The notes under the pieces were generated by a model. It saw only the letters and a list, made by a program, of their open reading frames with translations. It was not told the DNA's origin and made no database searches. Shown in pieces: positions 41,925-51,074 of a DNA stretch of 64,000 nt (within the stretch, counting starts at the first letter, position 1; each line of letters opens with the position of its first letter). Source of the stretch: JANMOK01 sp031415055 (lineage in GTDB: Bacteria > Pseudomonadota > Alphaproteobacteria > Rhodobacterales > Rhodobacteraceae); NCBI GenBank assembly GCA_031415055.1, contig JANOQZ010000001.1:1-64000 (forward strand), read 5' to 3'. A program made the position numbers and the translations under genes.

Positions 41925-44407
41925 TTCGCCGCTCGCTTTCTGGACGGTGAGGTCAGCCCGATGTTGGAAGTCGAAATTGCAATGAGGATCGCAGCCCCAA
42001 TCACCATTTTGGAGGCGAAGGGCGAAACGCCCAATAAGTTCAGGCCGTTCTGAGTAATCGCCACGAACAACACGCCCAACACACTGCCAGTGACCGTTCC
42101 CTTGCCACCGCCAAGGCGGGCGCCGCCCAAGACCACCGCCGCCAAAACTTCCAATTCGCCTCCGGCCAGGGCATTGGGCACAACCTCGCGGACAACGTTG
42201 ATCTGCATCAGCCCGGCAGTCCCAGCCATCAGGCCCATCCAGCCATATGCCACGCCCTGCATTAGTGCAACATTGACCCCCGCCCGCCGGGCACCCTCGG
42301 GGTTGGCGCCAAAGGCATGCAGCTGACGACCAATGCTGGTATGGCGCAGCAATATCCACGTCAGGATCAAACAAACTACCATTGCCGCGACCGACAGGTT
42401 CAGTTCGACCCAACTGCCATCCGCATTTTGGTGTTCAAACAGGAAAACCCGCGCGGTCCACCACGACGGAAGGTCGTAGATAAATTTTCCGCCGCTGAAA
42501 AACATTAAAAAGCCAAAGAACGCGTTGAAGGTGGCAATCGTGACAACGATGGAAATAATCTTGAAGCCGCGGATCAACCAAGCGTTGATCAAGCCAAGAC
42601 CGATACCAAGCGACCCGCAAACCACGATCCCCATCAACCAGTTGCCGCCACCCATGACACCAAACAGTTTGGCGGCAATGTAATGCACTACGGAAGACGC
42701 AACGGCAAAGGAGATGTCGATTCCGCCCGCAATCAGCACGACCAGCAGGCCAACCGCCCAAATCATGTCGACGGCATTGTTGTTCAAAAGCGAGCTGAAA
42801 TTTCCGGCGGTGGCAAATTGCGGGCTGGCAAATGACAGAATGAAACAGATCAAGGACAGCACGGCGGCGAGGCGCAATTCGATCGCATGACTGCGGACGA
42901 AGTCACGCATAAACCGCGCCTCCAGCGCCTCTAATGTGATATCGGAGGGCACCAGAGTGTCCAAAATGCGGCCTCCAGCAAGGTGCAGAATTCGGTCGGC
43001 GTTGAAGTAAACTTCTGACGCCTCATCCGAGATCAGCAGGATCGCCAATCCCTTTTCGGTAAGGTCGCGGACGATGCGGAAGATGCCCGCTCTGGCCCCT
43101 ACATCGACGCCGACGGTGGGGCTATCGAGGATCAGTAGCCTCGGCTTGGTCGCCAGCCACTTTGCCAACACGACGCGCTGTTGATTGCCGCCAGACAAAG
43201 TGGAAACTGCATCTGCGGGTTGGCCAAGTCTGATACCAAGCGATTTGATCCAGTCCATCACCAGTTTTGACTTAAGGCCGGACGATAGCAGGCCGGGCGG
43301 CGATTCAAGCCCGGGCAAGACGGCGACCGAGATATTGTCTTCAATCGACTGTTTTCGATCAAGTCCAAGCTGCAATCGGTCTTCCGACACATAAGCGATG
43401 CCCGCAGCAATAGCTTGGCGAATGGAACGCGGGGTGTGGGCGGCGCCAGTCAAAATCATTTCACCACGATCCGGCTTATTCATCCCGATCAGTGCATGGG
43501 CAATCTCGGTGCGACCGGCACCAATCAGCCCAATCATGCCCAAAACCTCACCGGCGCGGATGTCGAAAGAGATGCCGTCAAACTCGCCGTCGCGGCCAAG
43601 GTTCTGAATAGACAGAACGACATTTGCGTCATCGGCGGCAGGCTTCAAAATGCTATGTTCAATCGCAATTCCGGTCATTAGCTCACCCAAGCGGCTTTGC
43701 GTCATGCCTTGGGTGGGCCAGACGCCAACCAGCTTGCCATCGCGCAGCACGGTTACGCGTTCAGCTACGTCCAGCACCTCGGCCAAGCGGTGGCTGACAA
43801 AGACCACAGCCACGCCGTCGTCTGATAATTTGCGCACGATGGTCAGCAGCGCGTCGGTTTCGCTTTGGGTCAGCGAGGCAGTAGGCTCGTCCATGAAAAT
43901 AAGTCGCGTCTGGCCCATCAGGGCGCGAGCGATGGCCACGATCTGCCGCTCGGCAATCGGCAGCGTTCCAAGAGAAGCCGATAGGTCGATGTCAACGCCA
44001 AGGCGGGCCAGTACGGTCGCGGCATGTGAACGCATTGCAGTGCGGTTGACGCGGCGGGGAAATGGACCGACGATTTCGTCAAAGGTGATATTCTCCGCCA
44101 CGCTCATACGGGCGAAAAGGGCAAGGTCCTGCCAGATAACGGCAACTCCCAATGCGCGGGCCTGTGCGGGAGAGATGTTTTTGACCGGCTGACCGAACAG
44201 TTCGATTTCAGTCCCCGCGTCAGGTACATAAACGCCGGTGATGATTTTGATGAAGGTGCTTTTGCCGCAGCCCTTTTCGCCAGCCAAGCAATGGACTTCA
44301 CCCCGCCGCACGTCGAAATCCCCATTGTCCAAAGCTTTCGCGCCGCCAAAACTTTTGGTGACGTGCCGCAGCCGCACAGCGGGTGGGGCAGCTTCGGGCA
44401 GTGTCAT
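41921..44407 (-). CDS. Fused CUT2 sugar ABC transporter: ATPase plus permease
   Basis: An 828-residue natural fusion. Residues 1-499 are an RbsA-type double ABC ATPase: Walker A GEKGCGKST (43-51), Walker B LIFMDEPTASL, second-domain LSGGNQQRVVLAKWL and LLILDSPTVGVDVGA, where Ser replaces the usual Glu. Residues 500-828 are an RbsC-type permease, beginning at an internal Met (MRDFVRSHAIELRLAAVLSL) and including LNNNAVDMIWAVGLLVVLIAGGID, RHTSIGRQLHAFGANPEGARRAGV and LAAVVLGGARLGGGKGTVTGSVLG. No stop or frameshift divides them. Both halves have the full length of separate genes. No substrate-binding protein is encoded nearby, and only 12 bases precede the divergent regulator remnant. Confidence 0.88.
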   Translation of the reverse strand: MTLPEAAPPAVRLRHVTKSFGGAKALDNGDFDVRRGEVHCLAGEKGCGKSTFIKIITGVYVPDAGTEIELFGQPVKNISPAQARALGVAVIWQDLALFARMSVAENITFDEIVGPFPRRVNRTAMRSHAATVLARLGVDIDLSASLGTLPIAERQIVAIARALMGQTRLIFMDEPTASLTQSETDALLTIVRKLSDDGVAVVFVSHRLAEVLDVAERVTVLRDGKLVGVWPTQGMTQSRLGELMTGIAIEHSILKPAADDANVVLSIQNLGRDGEFDGISFDIRAGEVLGMIGLIGAGRTEIAHALIGMNKPDRGEMILTGAAHTPRSIRQAIAAGIAYVSEDRLQLGLDRKQSIEDNISVAVLPGLESPPGLLSSGLKSKLVMDWIKSLGIRLGQPADAVSTLSGGNQQRVVLAKWLATKPRLLILDSPTVGVDVGARAGIFRIVRDLTEKGLAILLISDEASEVYFNADRILHLAGGRILDTLVPSDITLEALEARFMRDFVRSHAIELRLAAVLSLICFILSFASPQFATAGNFSSLLNNNAVDMIWAVGLLVVLIAGGIDISFAVASSVVHYIAAKLFGVMGGGNWLMGIVVCGSLGIGLGLINAWLIRGFKIISIVVTIATFNAFFGFLMFFSGGKFIYDLPSWWTARVFLFEHQNADGSWVELNLSVAAMVVCLILTWILLRHTSIGRQLHAFGANPEGARRAGVNVALMQGVAYGWMGLMAGTAGLMQINVVREVVPNALAGGELEVLAAVVLGGARLGGGKGTVTGSVLGVLFVAITQNGLNLLGVSPFASKMVIGAAILIAISTSNIGLTSPSRKRAAK

Positions 44408-44419
44408 CGGCGGCTCCGG

Positions 44420-45310
44420 ATGCTGTATAGAGGCGGGCGCAACGGCTATTTGCCTAATCTTCAGGCTCGTGGGTTGCGCAATGCGAAATCTGGTTTGGTC
44501 GCCCTATTGTTACCTGATCACGACAACAGGTTCTTTTCGCGTCTCAGCCAAAGCTTCGCCAGCGAAGCGCGCGAACGCGGATTGTGCCCAGTCATCGTTG
44601 CCACCCATCGCAACCCGGAAGAGGGACGAAGCACGGCCATAGATTTGTTGGCCGATGCTATCGACCAATTGTTTATCGCCGGGGCACAAGAGCCAGACGC
44701 CATCAGCAAGATATGCCACGATGCCCAACTGCCACATGTGTTCATTGACCAACCCTCGTCGCAAGCTCCTTCGGTTGTCACTGACAATCGCGAAGGTGCA
44801 CGGGGTCTGACCAACTTGATCTTAGGGTCGATGCCCAATAAGCCGTGGACAGGTCGCGAGGGAGTGTATTTTCTGGGTGGAAACGCCGAAAAATACGCAA
44901 CCGGACGTCGCATCGAAGGGTTTCGCGCCGCCATGCGTGAAGCAGGTGCGCCCTGCCCAGACAGCCATATCCTGCCTTCTACTTATGAACCGGAAAAAAC
45001 GCGCGCTGCCCTTAGTGGCTTGCGAGACAGGCTTGGCGGGCTACCTGCGGGACTGTTCGTCAATTCGATTTCGTGTTTTGAAGGCGTTCTGGAATTCTTA
45101 GGCGGCTTGCCGGAAGCCGAAATCGCCGGATGCGTTCTGGGCTGTTACGACTATGATCCGCTGGCGTCGCTCCTGCGCTTCCCCCTGCATATGGTCAGGC
45201 AAAGGCATCGAACGTTAATCAAGACCGCGTATCAACTGCTGGACAGTACCACCGAACCGACATTGTCCGTCGTGCAACCGGAAATCTATCCGGCACGCCC
45301 GCGGAAATGA
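44420..45310 (+). CDS. LacI-type regulator lacking its DNA-binding domain
   Basis: The 296-residue protein starts MLYRGGRNGYLPNLQARGLRNAKSGLVALLLP. NGYLPNLQARGL is the hinge that normally comes after a 50-residue LacI helix-turn-helix; that domain is missing, and the bases upstream are the start of the fusion ABC gene on the other strand. The effector domain is otherwise complete (NRFFSRLSQSFASEARERGLCPVIVAT, LFIAGAQEPDAISKICHDAQLPHVFIDQP, GVYFLGGNAEKYATGRRIEGFRAAM). It probably arose by deletion and cannot bind DNA by itself. Start codon and expression are uncertain, so it may be a pseudogene. Confidence 0.75.
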   Translation: MLYRGGRNGYLPNLQARGLRNAKSGLVALLLPDHDNRFFSRLSQSFASEARERGLCPVIVATHRNPEEGRSTAIDLLADAIDQLFIAGAQEPDAISKICHDAQLPHVFIDQPSSQAPSVVTDNREGARGLTNLILGSMPNKPWTGREGVYFLGGNAEKYATGRRIEGFRAAMREAGAPCPDSHILPSTYEPEKTRAALSGLRDRLGGLPAGLFVNSISCFEGVLEFLGGLPEAEIAGCVLGCYDYDPLASLLRFPLHMVRQRHRTLIKTAYQLLDSTTEPTLSVVQPEIYPARPRK

Positions 45311-45424
45311 ATTCGCCAGCTTTGAGGCTCCGCCGTTGATATGCACAATTCTGGATAGACTCCAACTTTGCCAATGATATGTGACGGTGAAACCGACGCG
45401 CCACTAACGTAAGGGACTGCAGAT

Positions 45425-46492
45425 ATGTCAAAGACAAAGCTCAATGTCGGCGTTTTAGGGTGCGGCCCAATTGCACAGGCTGGGCATTTTGAAAGCTGCA
45501 CCAAGGCGAAGAATGCCCGGCTTTACGCGATATGCGATGTGGCGTCGGATTTGCGCGAGCGGATGGTGGTCACTCATGCGCCACAAAAATCCTATGACGA
45601 TTTTGCCAAGATGCTCGCTGATCCCGACCTTGACGCGGTGATCATTGCCACTTCAGATGCCTTTCACGTTTCCGCTTCAATTTTGGCGCTGGAGGCAGGC
45701 AAGCACGTGCTCTGCGAAAAGCCACTGGCGATGGGGCTGGAGGAGTGCGAAGACCTTGCTAAAGTCGTAGGCCGCAGTGGCAAAGTGTTTCAAGTCGGCC
45801 ATATGAAACGCTATGACATCGGCCTGCAGGAAGCCAAGCGCTTTATCGACGGCGAAATGGGTGAGATAGTCGCGCTAAAGGCGTGGTATTGCGACAGCAC
45901 CCACCGCTATGCCATGACCGACGCCGTGCAACCCTTGATCGTCAAATCCGCGCAAGCCCGCAAACCGCCCGAGGACCCAAAGGCCAACCTCGAACGCTAT
46001 TATATGCTGGCCCATGGCAGCCATCTGGTAGACACCGCCCGTTATTTCGCCGGTGACATTGTGGCCGTGAACGCCCGGTTGTCGAAAGACAAGGGCCTAT
46101 ATTGCTGGTTCATCGACACCGAGTTTGCCTCGGGAACATTAGGTCATCTCGACCTTACCGTGGCCGTCAGGATGGACTGGCACGAAGGTTTTCAAATTTA
46201 CGGCCAGAACGGCTCGGTCGTCGGAAAAACCTATAACCCGTGGTATTACAAAACATCCGAGGTCGACATTTTCCGCGAAAAAGACGGTGCGTCCTACCGG
46301 CCGCTGGGGGCGGACGGCCATTTCTACCGCCGCCAAGTCGAAGGCTTCGCCGAGGCGGTGCTAAACGGCACGCCCCAAACCGGTGCCGACATCGGTGACG
46401 GCATCGCCTCGGTCCGCGCTATGTTGGCCATTGCACGTTCGGTGTCAGAAGGTCGCAAGGTGCGCCTCGATGAAGTGGCCGGAAAGTTATGA
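45425..46492 (+). CDS. Gfo/Idh/MocA-family NAD(P)-dependent oxidoreductase
   Basis: A 355-residue sugar dehydrogenase. The Rossmann motif is LNVGVLGCGPIAQAGHF, the family EKP lies in GKHVLCEKPLAMGLEECEDLAK, and the substrate domain has a catalytic-region HGSHLVDTARYFAGD. Such enzymes oxidise a sugar hydroxyl, often at C1 or C3. The ATG at 45425 begins after a 114-base spacer that probably holds the operon promoter. Its stop overlaps the following isomerase gene by 4 bases. Confidence 0.9.
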   Translation: MSKTKLNVGVLGCGPIAQAGHFESCTKAKNARLYAICDVASDLRERMVVTHAPQKSYDDFAKMLADPDLDAVIIATSDAFHVSASILALEAGKHVLCEKPLAMGLEECEDLAKVVGRSGKVFQVGHMKRYDIGLQEAKRFIDGEMGEIVALKAWYCDSTHRYAMTDAVQPLIVKSAQARKPPEDPKANLERYYMLAHGSHLVDTARYFAGDIVAVNARLSKDKGLYCWFIDTEFASGTLGHLDLTVAVRMDWHEGFQIYGQNGSVVGKTYNPWYYKTSEVDIFREKDGASYRPLGADGHFYRRQVEGFAEAVLNGTPQTGADIGDGIASVRAMLAIARSVSEGRKVRLDEVAGKL

Positions 46493-47301
46493 AACTCGGC
46501 ATCTTCGCCAAGACTTTTCCGGGCCGCGACCCGGCCACGGTTCTGAACGCCTCCGCCAAGGCAGGCTTTGACGGGGTCGCTTACAACATGGCCTGCTCGG
46601 GCCTTGATGCCATGCCCGACAGCATCACCGGAGACCAGGTCACCGCCATCACAAATGCCGCCCGTGACGTCGGCCAATCTATCTTCTCTCTCTCAGGCAC
46701 CTACAACATGATCCACCCCGACCCTGCTGTCCGCCAGCAGGGTCACGCCCGTCTAGACACTTTGGCTACCCATGCTCGCGCGATCGGCACCAACCTCATC
46801 ACCCTTTGCACCGGCACCCGTGACTTGGCCGACCAATGGAACCACCACCCCGATAACCAAACATCCGAGGCGTGGGATGACCTCCTTCGCTCCTTCGAAT
46901 TCGCCATCCAGATCGCCGAAACCCACGACATCCTCCTAGGCGTCGAGCCGGAATTAGCCAATGTCGTGAATTCCGCCCAAGCCGCGCGCCGCCTTATCGA
47001 CCAGATGCAAACCACCCGCATTCGCATCGTCCTTGACCCCGCCAACCTGTTTGAAACTGGCGACCCCGCACCCCTGATCGAACAGGCCATCGACTTGCTC
47101 TCCCCTGAACTGATCATGGCTCATGCCAAGGACCGCGACTCAGGTGGCCAGTACATCACAGTAGGGCGGGGAATCGTGGACTTTGACCATTTTATCAAAC
47201 GTCTCACCCAAGCAGGATTCCAAGGTCCAATCGTCACCCACGGACTGAGCGCTGAAGAAGCCCCGACAGTGGCCCAATACCTGCGCCGTTGCCTGCCATG
47301 A
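46489..47301 (+). CDS. Sugar phosphate isomerase/epimerase family protein
   Basis: A 270-residue TIM-barrel protein: MKLGIFAKTFPGRDPATVLNASAKAGFDGVAYNM at the start, ILLGVEPELANVVNS (metal Glu), RIRIVLDPANLFETGD (Asp), LIMAHAKDRDSGGQYITVGRGIVDFDHF (His, Asp). It is a different branch from the two isomerases at 39 and 40 kb. It may isomerise or cleave the oxidised sugar made by the Gfo/Idh/MocA enzyme. Both ends overlap neighbours by 4 bases, so it is fully embedded in the operon. Confidence 0.86.
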   Translation: MKLGIFAKTFPGRDPATVLNASAKAGFDGVAYNMACSGLDAMPDSITGDQVTAITNAARDVGQSIFSLSGTYNMIHPDPAVRQQGHARLDTLATHARAIGTNLITLCTGTRDLADQWNHHPDNQTSEAWDDLLRSFEFAIQIAETHDILLGVEPELANVVNSAQAARRLIDQMQTTRIRIVLDPANLFETGDPAPLIEQAIDLLSPELIMAHAKDRDSGGQYITVGRGIVDFDHFIKRLTQAGFQGPIVTHGLSAEEAPTVAQYLRRCLP

Positions 47302-48095
47302 ACGGTTACGTCCAACACATCGTTGCCTCAAACCTCGTCGCCCAAATCCAACCCGGCACCGCCCCGCTGGTCATCTTCCAACACGGCCTCTGCGGGGACG
47401 CAAACCAACCCGCCGAAGTCTTCCCAACAAATCAAGGCTTCCGCCACGGCGTCCTTGATTGCCGCGGCCACGGCCACAGCCCTTTAGGCGACACCGCACA
47501 CCTTTCTATCGCCACCTTCACAAAAGACCTCACCACTCTGATCGCACATACTGGCAAACCCCTAGCTGTCGGTGGCATTTCTATGGGTGCCGCTATCGCG
47601 TTACGCCTTGCCGTCACCCGCCCCGACCTTGTAAACGCGCTAATTCTCTCGCGCCCGGCCTGGGTCACCCAAGCCGCCCCTGCCAATATGCAACCCAATG
47701 CCGAAGTGGGCCGCCTGATTGGGCAAGGCGAGCCCGTCGCCACCTTTGACGCCGGCATAATTGCCCAAACTCTTGCCCGAACGGCCCCCGACAACCTCGC
47801 CTCACTGCGCGGCTTTTTCGGGCGCCAACCGCTTGAAACCACCGCTGCCCTGCTGACCCGCATTGCCGCCGACGGCCCCGGCATGACCGAGGCGCAACTC
47901 AAGAGCCTGAAACTTCCCACAATCATCATCGCCACGGCCGAGGATGACATCCACCCTCTGACCCACGCCCAGCACCTTGCAAACCTGATTCCTGGCGCAC
48001 AATTGGTCATTGCCCCGCCCAAAGGCCGTGACCGCGCCGCCCATATCGCCACCGTTCAATCTGCCATTCTGCACTTCCTGAAAGGACTAGTCTGA
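47298..48095 (+). CDS. Alpha/beta-fold hydrolase
   Basis: A 265-residue hydrolase. The oxyanion segment is VIFQHGLCGDANQPAEV, then VLDCRGHGHSPLGD, the nucleophile elbow GGISMGAAIAL, and a late acid/His pair in ATAEDDIHPL and DRAAHIATV. It could hydrolyse a lactone or ester formed from an oxidised sugar, which would fit downstream of a dehydrogenase; this is inference. The ATG at 47298 overlaps the preceding stop (ATGA). Confidence 0.86.
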   Translation: MNGYVQHIVASNLVAQIQPGTAPLVIFQHGLCGDANQPAEVFPTNQGFRHGVLDCRGHGHSPLGDTAHLSIATFTKDLTTLIAHTGKPLAVGGISMGAAIALRLAVTRPDLVNALILSRPAWVTQAAPANMQPNAEVGRLIGQGEPVATFDAGIIAQTLARTAPDNLASLRGFFGRQPLETTAALLTRIAADGPGMTEAQLKSLKLPTIIIATAEDDIHPLTHAQHLANLIPGAQLVIAPPKGRDRAAHIATVQSAILHFLKGLV

Positions 48096-48790
48096 TGCCC
48101 GCCGTCCAATGGTTCGACGCCCTGCCCAAAACGCGCTGCTTGGCCGAGTTTTCGCTCTGGTCCGCCAACTTGATCGCTCTTGATGCCGACCTGACCCGCG
48201 TCGGAACCCTTGTCGACATCTACCATATCGACGTCTCTGACGGAGCATTTGCTCCGACTATCCTGTATTTTCCCGATCTCGTCGCCGCTTTACGAAAACG
48301 CAGCGATATCCCCTTTCATGTCCATTTGATGGTCGAAGACCCGATCCTTCTTGCCCAAATCGACCAATTCGCCGAGGCCGGTGCCGACCTGATCAGCATC
48401 CACGCCGAAAACGCCAACGCCAACTTTGCCATCGCCCTTATCAAGGCCAAAGGGCTGCGTGCGGGGATCGTCCTGAAAGTGGATACCCCCGTTGAGGAAG
48501 CCGCGCCCTTCATCGAAGACCTCGATTTCCTGACGCTTTTGGGCACCCGCATCGGCGTCAAGGGGCAAGGCCTTGACCCTGCTGCACCGAGCCGACTGCA
48601 GAAAGCCAAGACCCGGATCAACGCCCGTAAAAACCCTGGCCGCTGCGTGCTGGCGGCGGATGGTGGCATTCGTGAGGAGACCGTGCCCTTGCTGATCAAA
48701 TCCGGGGCCCAAACCGTCGTCTTAGGCTCGCTTGCCTATGGTGACCCCGACCTCGCTGCCCGCATCACTTGGCTGCACGGTCTGCGCTGA
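48095..48790 (+). CDS. Ribulose-phosphate 3-epimerase family protein (Rpe/AlsE-like)
   Basis: A 231-residue TIM-barrel epimerase. EFSLWSANLIALDADL, IYHIDVSDGAFAPTI, FHVHLMVEDP and VLAADGGIREE contain the metal-ligand and acid-base His/Asp residues of Rpe. The phosphate-loop region is GTRIGVKGQGL rather than the typical PGFGGQ, so this is a divergent copy, probably not the housekeeping Rpe. Its pairing with a ROK kinase recalls AlsE-AlsK, which handle allulose 6-phosphate. It shares one base with the preceding stop. Confidence 0.87.
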   Translation: MPAVQWFDALPKTRCLAEFSLWSANLIALDADLTRVGTLVDIYHIDVSDGAFAPTILYFPDLVAALRKRSDIPFHVHLMVEDPILLAQIDQFAEAGADLISIHAENANANFAIALIKAKGLRAGIVLKVDTPVEEAAPFIEDLDFLTLLGTRIGVKGQGLDPAAPSRLQKAKTRINARKNPGRCVLAADGGIREETVPLLIKSGAQTVVLGSLAYGDPDLAARITWLHGLR

Positions 48791-48792
48791 CC

Positions 48793-49710
48793 ATGACCCC
48801 GCAAAATACTCTTGGCATCGACATCGGTGGCACCCGCCTGCGCGCAGGTATCGTCTCGCCTGAGGGCATTGTCCTGACAAGGGCCGAAGGCATCACCCCT
48901 TCCCGCTCCACTGGACAAGCGGTGGTGGACGAACTGGCCAAGGTGGTCACGCAAGCGCTGCAGGGCCATGACCGCAGCGCCATTTTGGCCGCGGGTGTCT
49001 GCGCCCCCGGCCCGTTGGATGCTGAAAAAGGCATCGCCCAAGCCACCCCAACGATTGATGGTTTTCGTAATTTTCCCATCCGCGACCGGATCGCGGACGC
49101 TATCGGCCTACCTACTTTCCTTGAACATGACGGTCACGCCTGCGCCTTTGGTGAATGGAAATTCGGCGCAGCGCGCGGCACACAGAACATGGTCTATGTC
49201 ACAATCAGCACTGGCATTGGCGGTGGTGCGATTGTCGATGGCCGCCTTCATCGCGGTCGCCAAGGCATGGCGGCGCATGTCGGCCACATGACCATCCAAT
49301 CTGACGGCCCGATTTGCAATTGCGGCAATCCCGGCTGCTGGGAGGCTCTCGCTGCAGGTCCGGCATTCGCCAAGGCAGCGCAGGCAATCGGGTTTGCCGA
49401 TGGCGCGGCAGTCTTTGCCGCAGCGCGAACTGGAACTGCGCGAGCCGTCGATTTGGTCGAAACGCAGTCGCGCTGGCTGGCGATTGGCATCGTCAATCTT
49501 TTGCACATCTATAGCCCCGAAATCGTCGTGCTTGGTGGCGGTGTCACAAGCGGATATGACCTGATGCTCCCTTTCATCGAAACCGAAATGTCCCGCCGCG
49601 CCATGGTGCCATTTCGCAACGTGCCAATACTGAAGGCCGAATTGGCCGATAGCGTAGGCATCATCGGTGCGGCAGCGCTGGCGCGGGAACTGTTGCCGGT
49701 CAAAGGGTAG
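48793..49710 (+). CDS. ROK-family sugar kinase
   Basis: A 305-residue kinase of the ROK family. The ATP motif is LGIDIGGTRLRAGIV, the catalytic Asp lies in FLEHDGHACAFGEW, the loop STGIGGGAIVDGRLHRG follows, and the zinc motif is complete: HVGHMTIQSDGPICNCGNPGCWE (His plus three Cys). There is no helix-turn-helix, so it is a kinase, not a regulator. It begins 2 bases after the Rpe-like gene and ends the operon. By analogy with AlsK it may phosphorylate a rare hexose. Confidence 0.9.
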   Translation: MTPQNTLGIDIGGTRLRAGIVSPEGIVLTRAEGITPSRSTGQAVVDELAKVVTQALQGHDRSAILAAGVCAPGPLDAEKGIAQATPTIDGFRNFPIRDRIADAIGLPTFLEHDGHACAFGEWKFGAARGTQNMVYVTISTGIGGGAIVDGRLHRGRQGMAAHVGHMTIQSDGPICNCGNPGCWEALAAGPAFAKAAQAIGFADGAAVFAAARTGTARAVDLVETQSRWLAIGIVNLLHIYSPEIVVLGGGVTSGYDLMLPFIETEMSRRAMVPFRNVPILKAELADSVGIIGAAALARELLPVKG

Positions 49711-49756
49711 ATCGCTTACTTAATGCAATTCGGAAATGTTGCTCAACTGCGCGTTG

Positions 49757-49891
49757 CTACGAAGGCAGGGCGTTTACAATGTCAGTTTTCGAAAAATCGT
49801 TACCAATGTAGAGAAGCGGGCAGTCACGTTCCTTGGCCAGCGCGCGTGCAAAACTATCGCCAAAATTAAGACCTGCTGGATTCAAGCCCTT
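49757..49891 (-). pseudogene. VapC toxin remnant (C-terminal third)
   Basis: The minus strand encodes KGLNPAGLNFGDSFARAL followed by AKERDCPLLYIGNDFSKTDI and a stop. This is the C-terminus of PIN-domain VapC toxins (typical LNFGDCFAYALAKE and LLFKGNDFSKTDI). The upstream part of the open frame is unrelated, and no N-terminal PIN half or VapB is present, so it is a fragment. Confidence 0.75.
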
Positions 49892-50007
49892 GGCCCAAGC
49901 TGGAATCACGCCAAATACATCAAGGCCAAAAACACCTGACCAGCCCGGTGCGCACGTTTTGCCCGCACAAATTCCGCCGAAGCTTTGGGTCGGACACAAG
50001 TATAATG

Positions 50008-50340
50008 ATACGCCCCGACGTGGTTATGCCAATCGTTTATTCCTATATTGCAAATGAAGGCATTTTATGGTCCGCGAACTTCGGGCTGTTTCCCGGAGCG
50101 GAGCAGCGAACCGTAGCGTTCCAGAATATTTACCCGGCAAAAGCACCTGGAACATTTGCGGCCTGTGTCCCCAATTCAGAGCCGGTAATTGATGCGATTG
50201 CCATCAGCCACAGCTGGAAATCTCGGATCGTGCTTGAGCAAATCGGAACCCTTGCTGCGCGATGGACAGCCATTGAAGTGCCTGCTGCGGGTGGGCAGTT
50301 TCTGGTTGAAATTGCGACCATCGGGCCGAAAGTTCGCTAA
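50008..50340 (+). CDS. Hypothetical open frame, possibly a gene remnant
   Basis: A 110-residue frame from ATG 50008. Its C-terminal half (SWKSRIVLEQIGTLAARWTAIEVPAAGGQFLVEIAT) looks protein-like, but I recognise no family, and no clear ribosome site precedes it. It may be part of a decayed gene. The rest of 49892-50437 shows no other coding signal. Confidence 0.3.
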   Translation: MRPDVVMPIVYSYIANEGILWSANFGLFPGAEQRTVAFQNIYPAKAPGTFAACVPNSEPVIDAIAISHSWKSRIVLEQIGTLAARWTAIEVPAAGGQFLVEIATIGPKVR

Positions 50341-50437
50341 CAGCAGAAAAAATGGCTGTCCTGACGTCAAGGTGCCCCCATGTTCATACCGGACGCAAGA
50401 GTAACAAGCGTTTGGGGACATGCGTAACGCGCTGCCG

Positions 50438-50917
50438 TCAGCCTCGCCGCGCCGCCTCGATGGCAGCGACGTCGATTTTTGTCATATCCATCATCGCCTC
50501 AAAGGCGCGTTTTGCCTCAGCGCCACCAACGGCCATCGCCTCGGTCAGCGCGCGCGGCGTGATTTGCCAATTGATGCCCCATTTATCCTTGCACCAACCG
50601 CACGCGCTTTCGCGGCCGCCATTGCCGACGATGGCGTTCCAATAGCGGTCGGTCTCTTGCTGGTCGTCGGTGGCGATCTGAAACGAGAAAGCTTCGCTAT
50701 GTTTGAACATCGGTCCGCCGTTGAGGCCCATACAGGGGATACCGGCGACGGTGAAATCAACCGTAAGCACGTCACCCGCCTTGCCCGACGGATAGTCGCT
50801 GGGCGCAAGGTGGACGGCCTTGACCTCGCTATCGGGGAAAGTCGCAGCATAGAAGCGGGCTGCAGCCTCGGCGTCCGTGTCATACCAAACGCAGATCGTG
50901 TTCTTGGCAATTGCCAT
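50438..50917 (-). CDS. VOC-family (PhnB/glyoxalase-like) protein
   Basis: A 159-residue protein of the PhnB/3-demethylubiquinone-methyltransferase-like VOC group, often annotated as a glyoxalase superfamily member without known substrate. Motifs are NTICVWYDTDAEAAARFYAATFPDSEV, GIPCMGLNGGPMFKHSEAFSFQI, CGWCKDKWGINWQITP and the C-terminal KRAFEAMMDMTKIDVAAIEAARRG. It is complete and looks functional although fragments lie on both sides. Confidence 0.9.
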   Translation of the reverse strand: MAIAKNTICVWYDTDAEAAARFYAATFPDSEVKAVHLAPSDYPSGKAGDVLTVDFTVAGIPCMGLNGGPMFKHSEAFSFQIATDDQQETDRYWNAIVGNGGRESACGWCKDKWGINWQITPRALTEAMAVGGAEAKRAFEAMMDMTKIDVAAIEAARRG

Positions 50918-51074
50918 GGCTTATCCTTTCGTGTTTGAAACCAATACAGACTCGTTTTATCCCGCGTTTCGCCGCAGTAACAGTCAACATTACCACAGGT
51001 CGTCGCAACAAATTTGCCCGCCAATACCAAAACTTCTATTGGGCAGCATACTTTCTGGCGGCGCAGCGAACGCG

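Noticed and set aside
50176..50421. 81-codon minus-strand frame in the graveyard region
   Set aside because: No family similarity, odd composition and overlap with a slightly better plus-strand frame.
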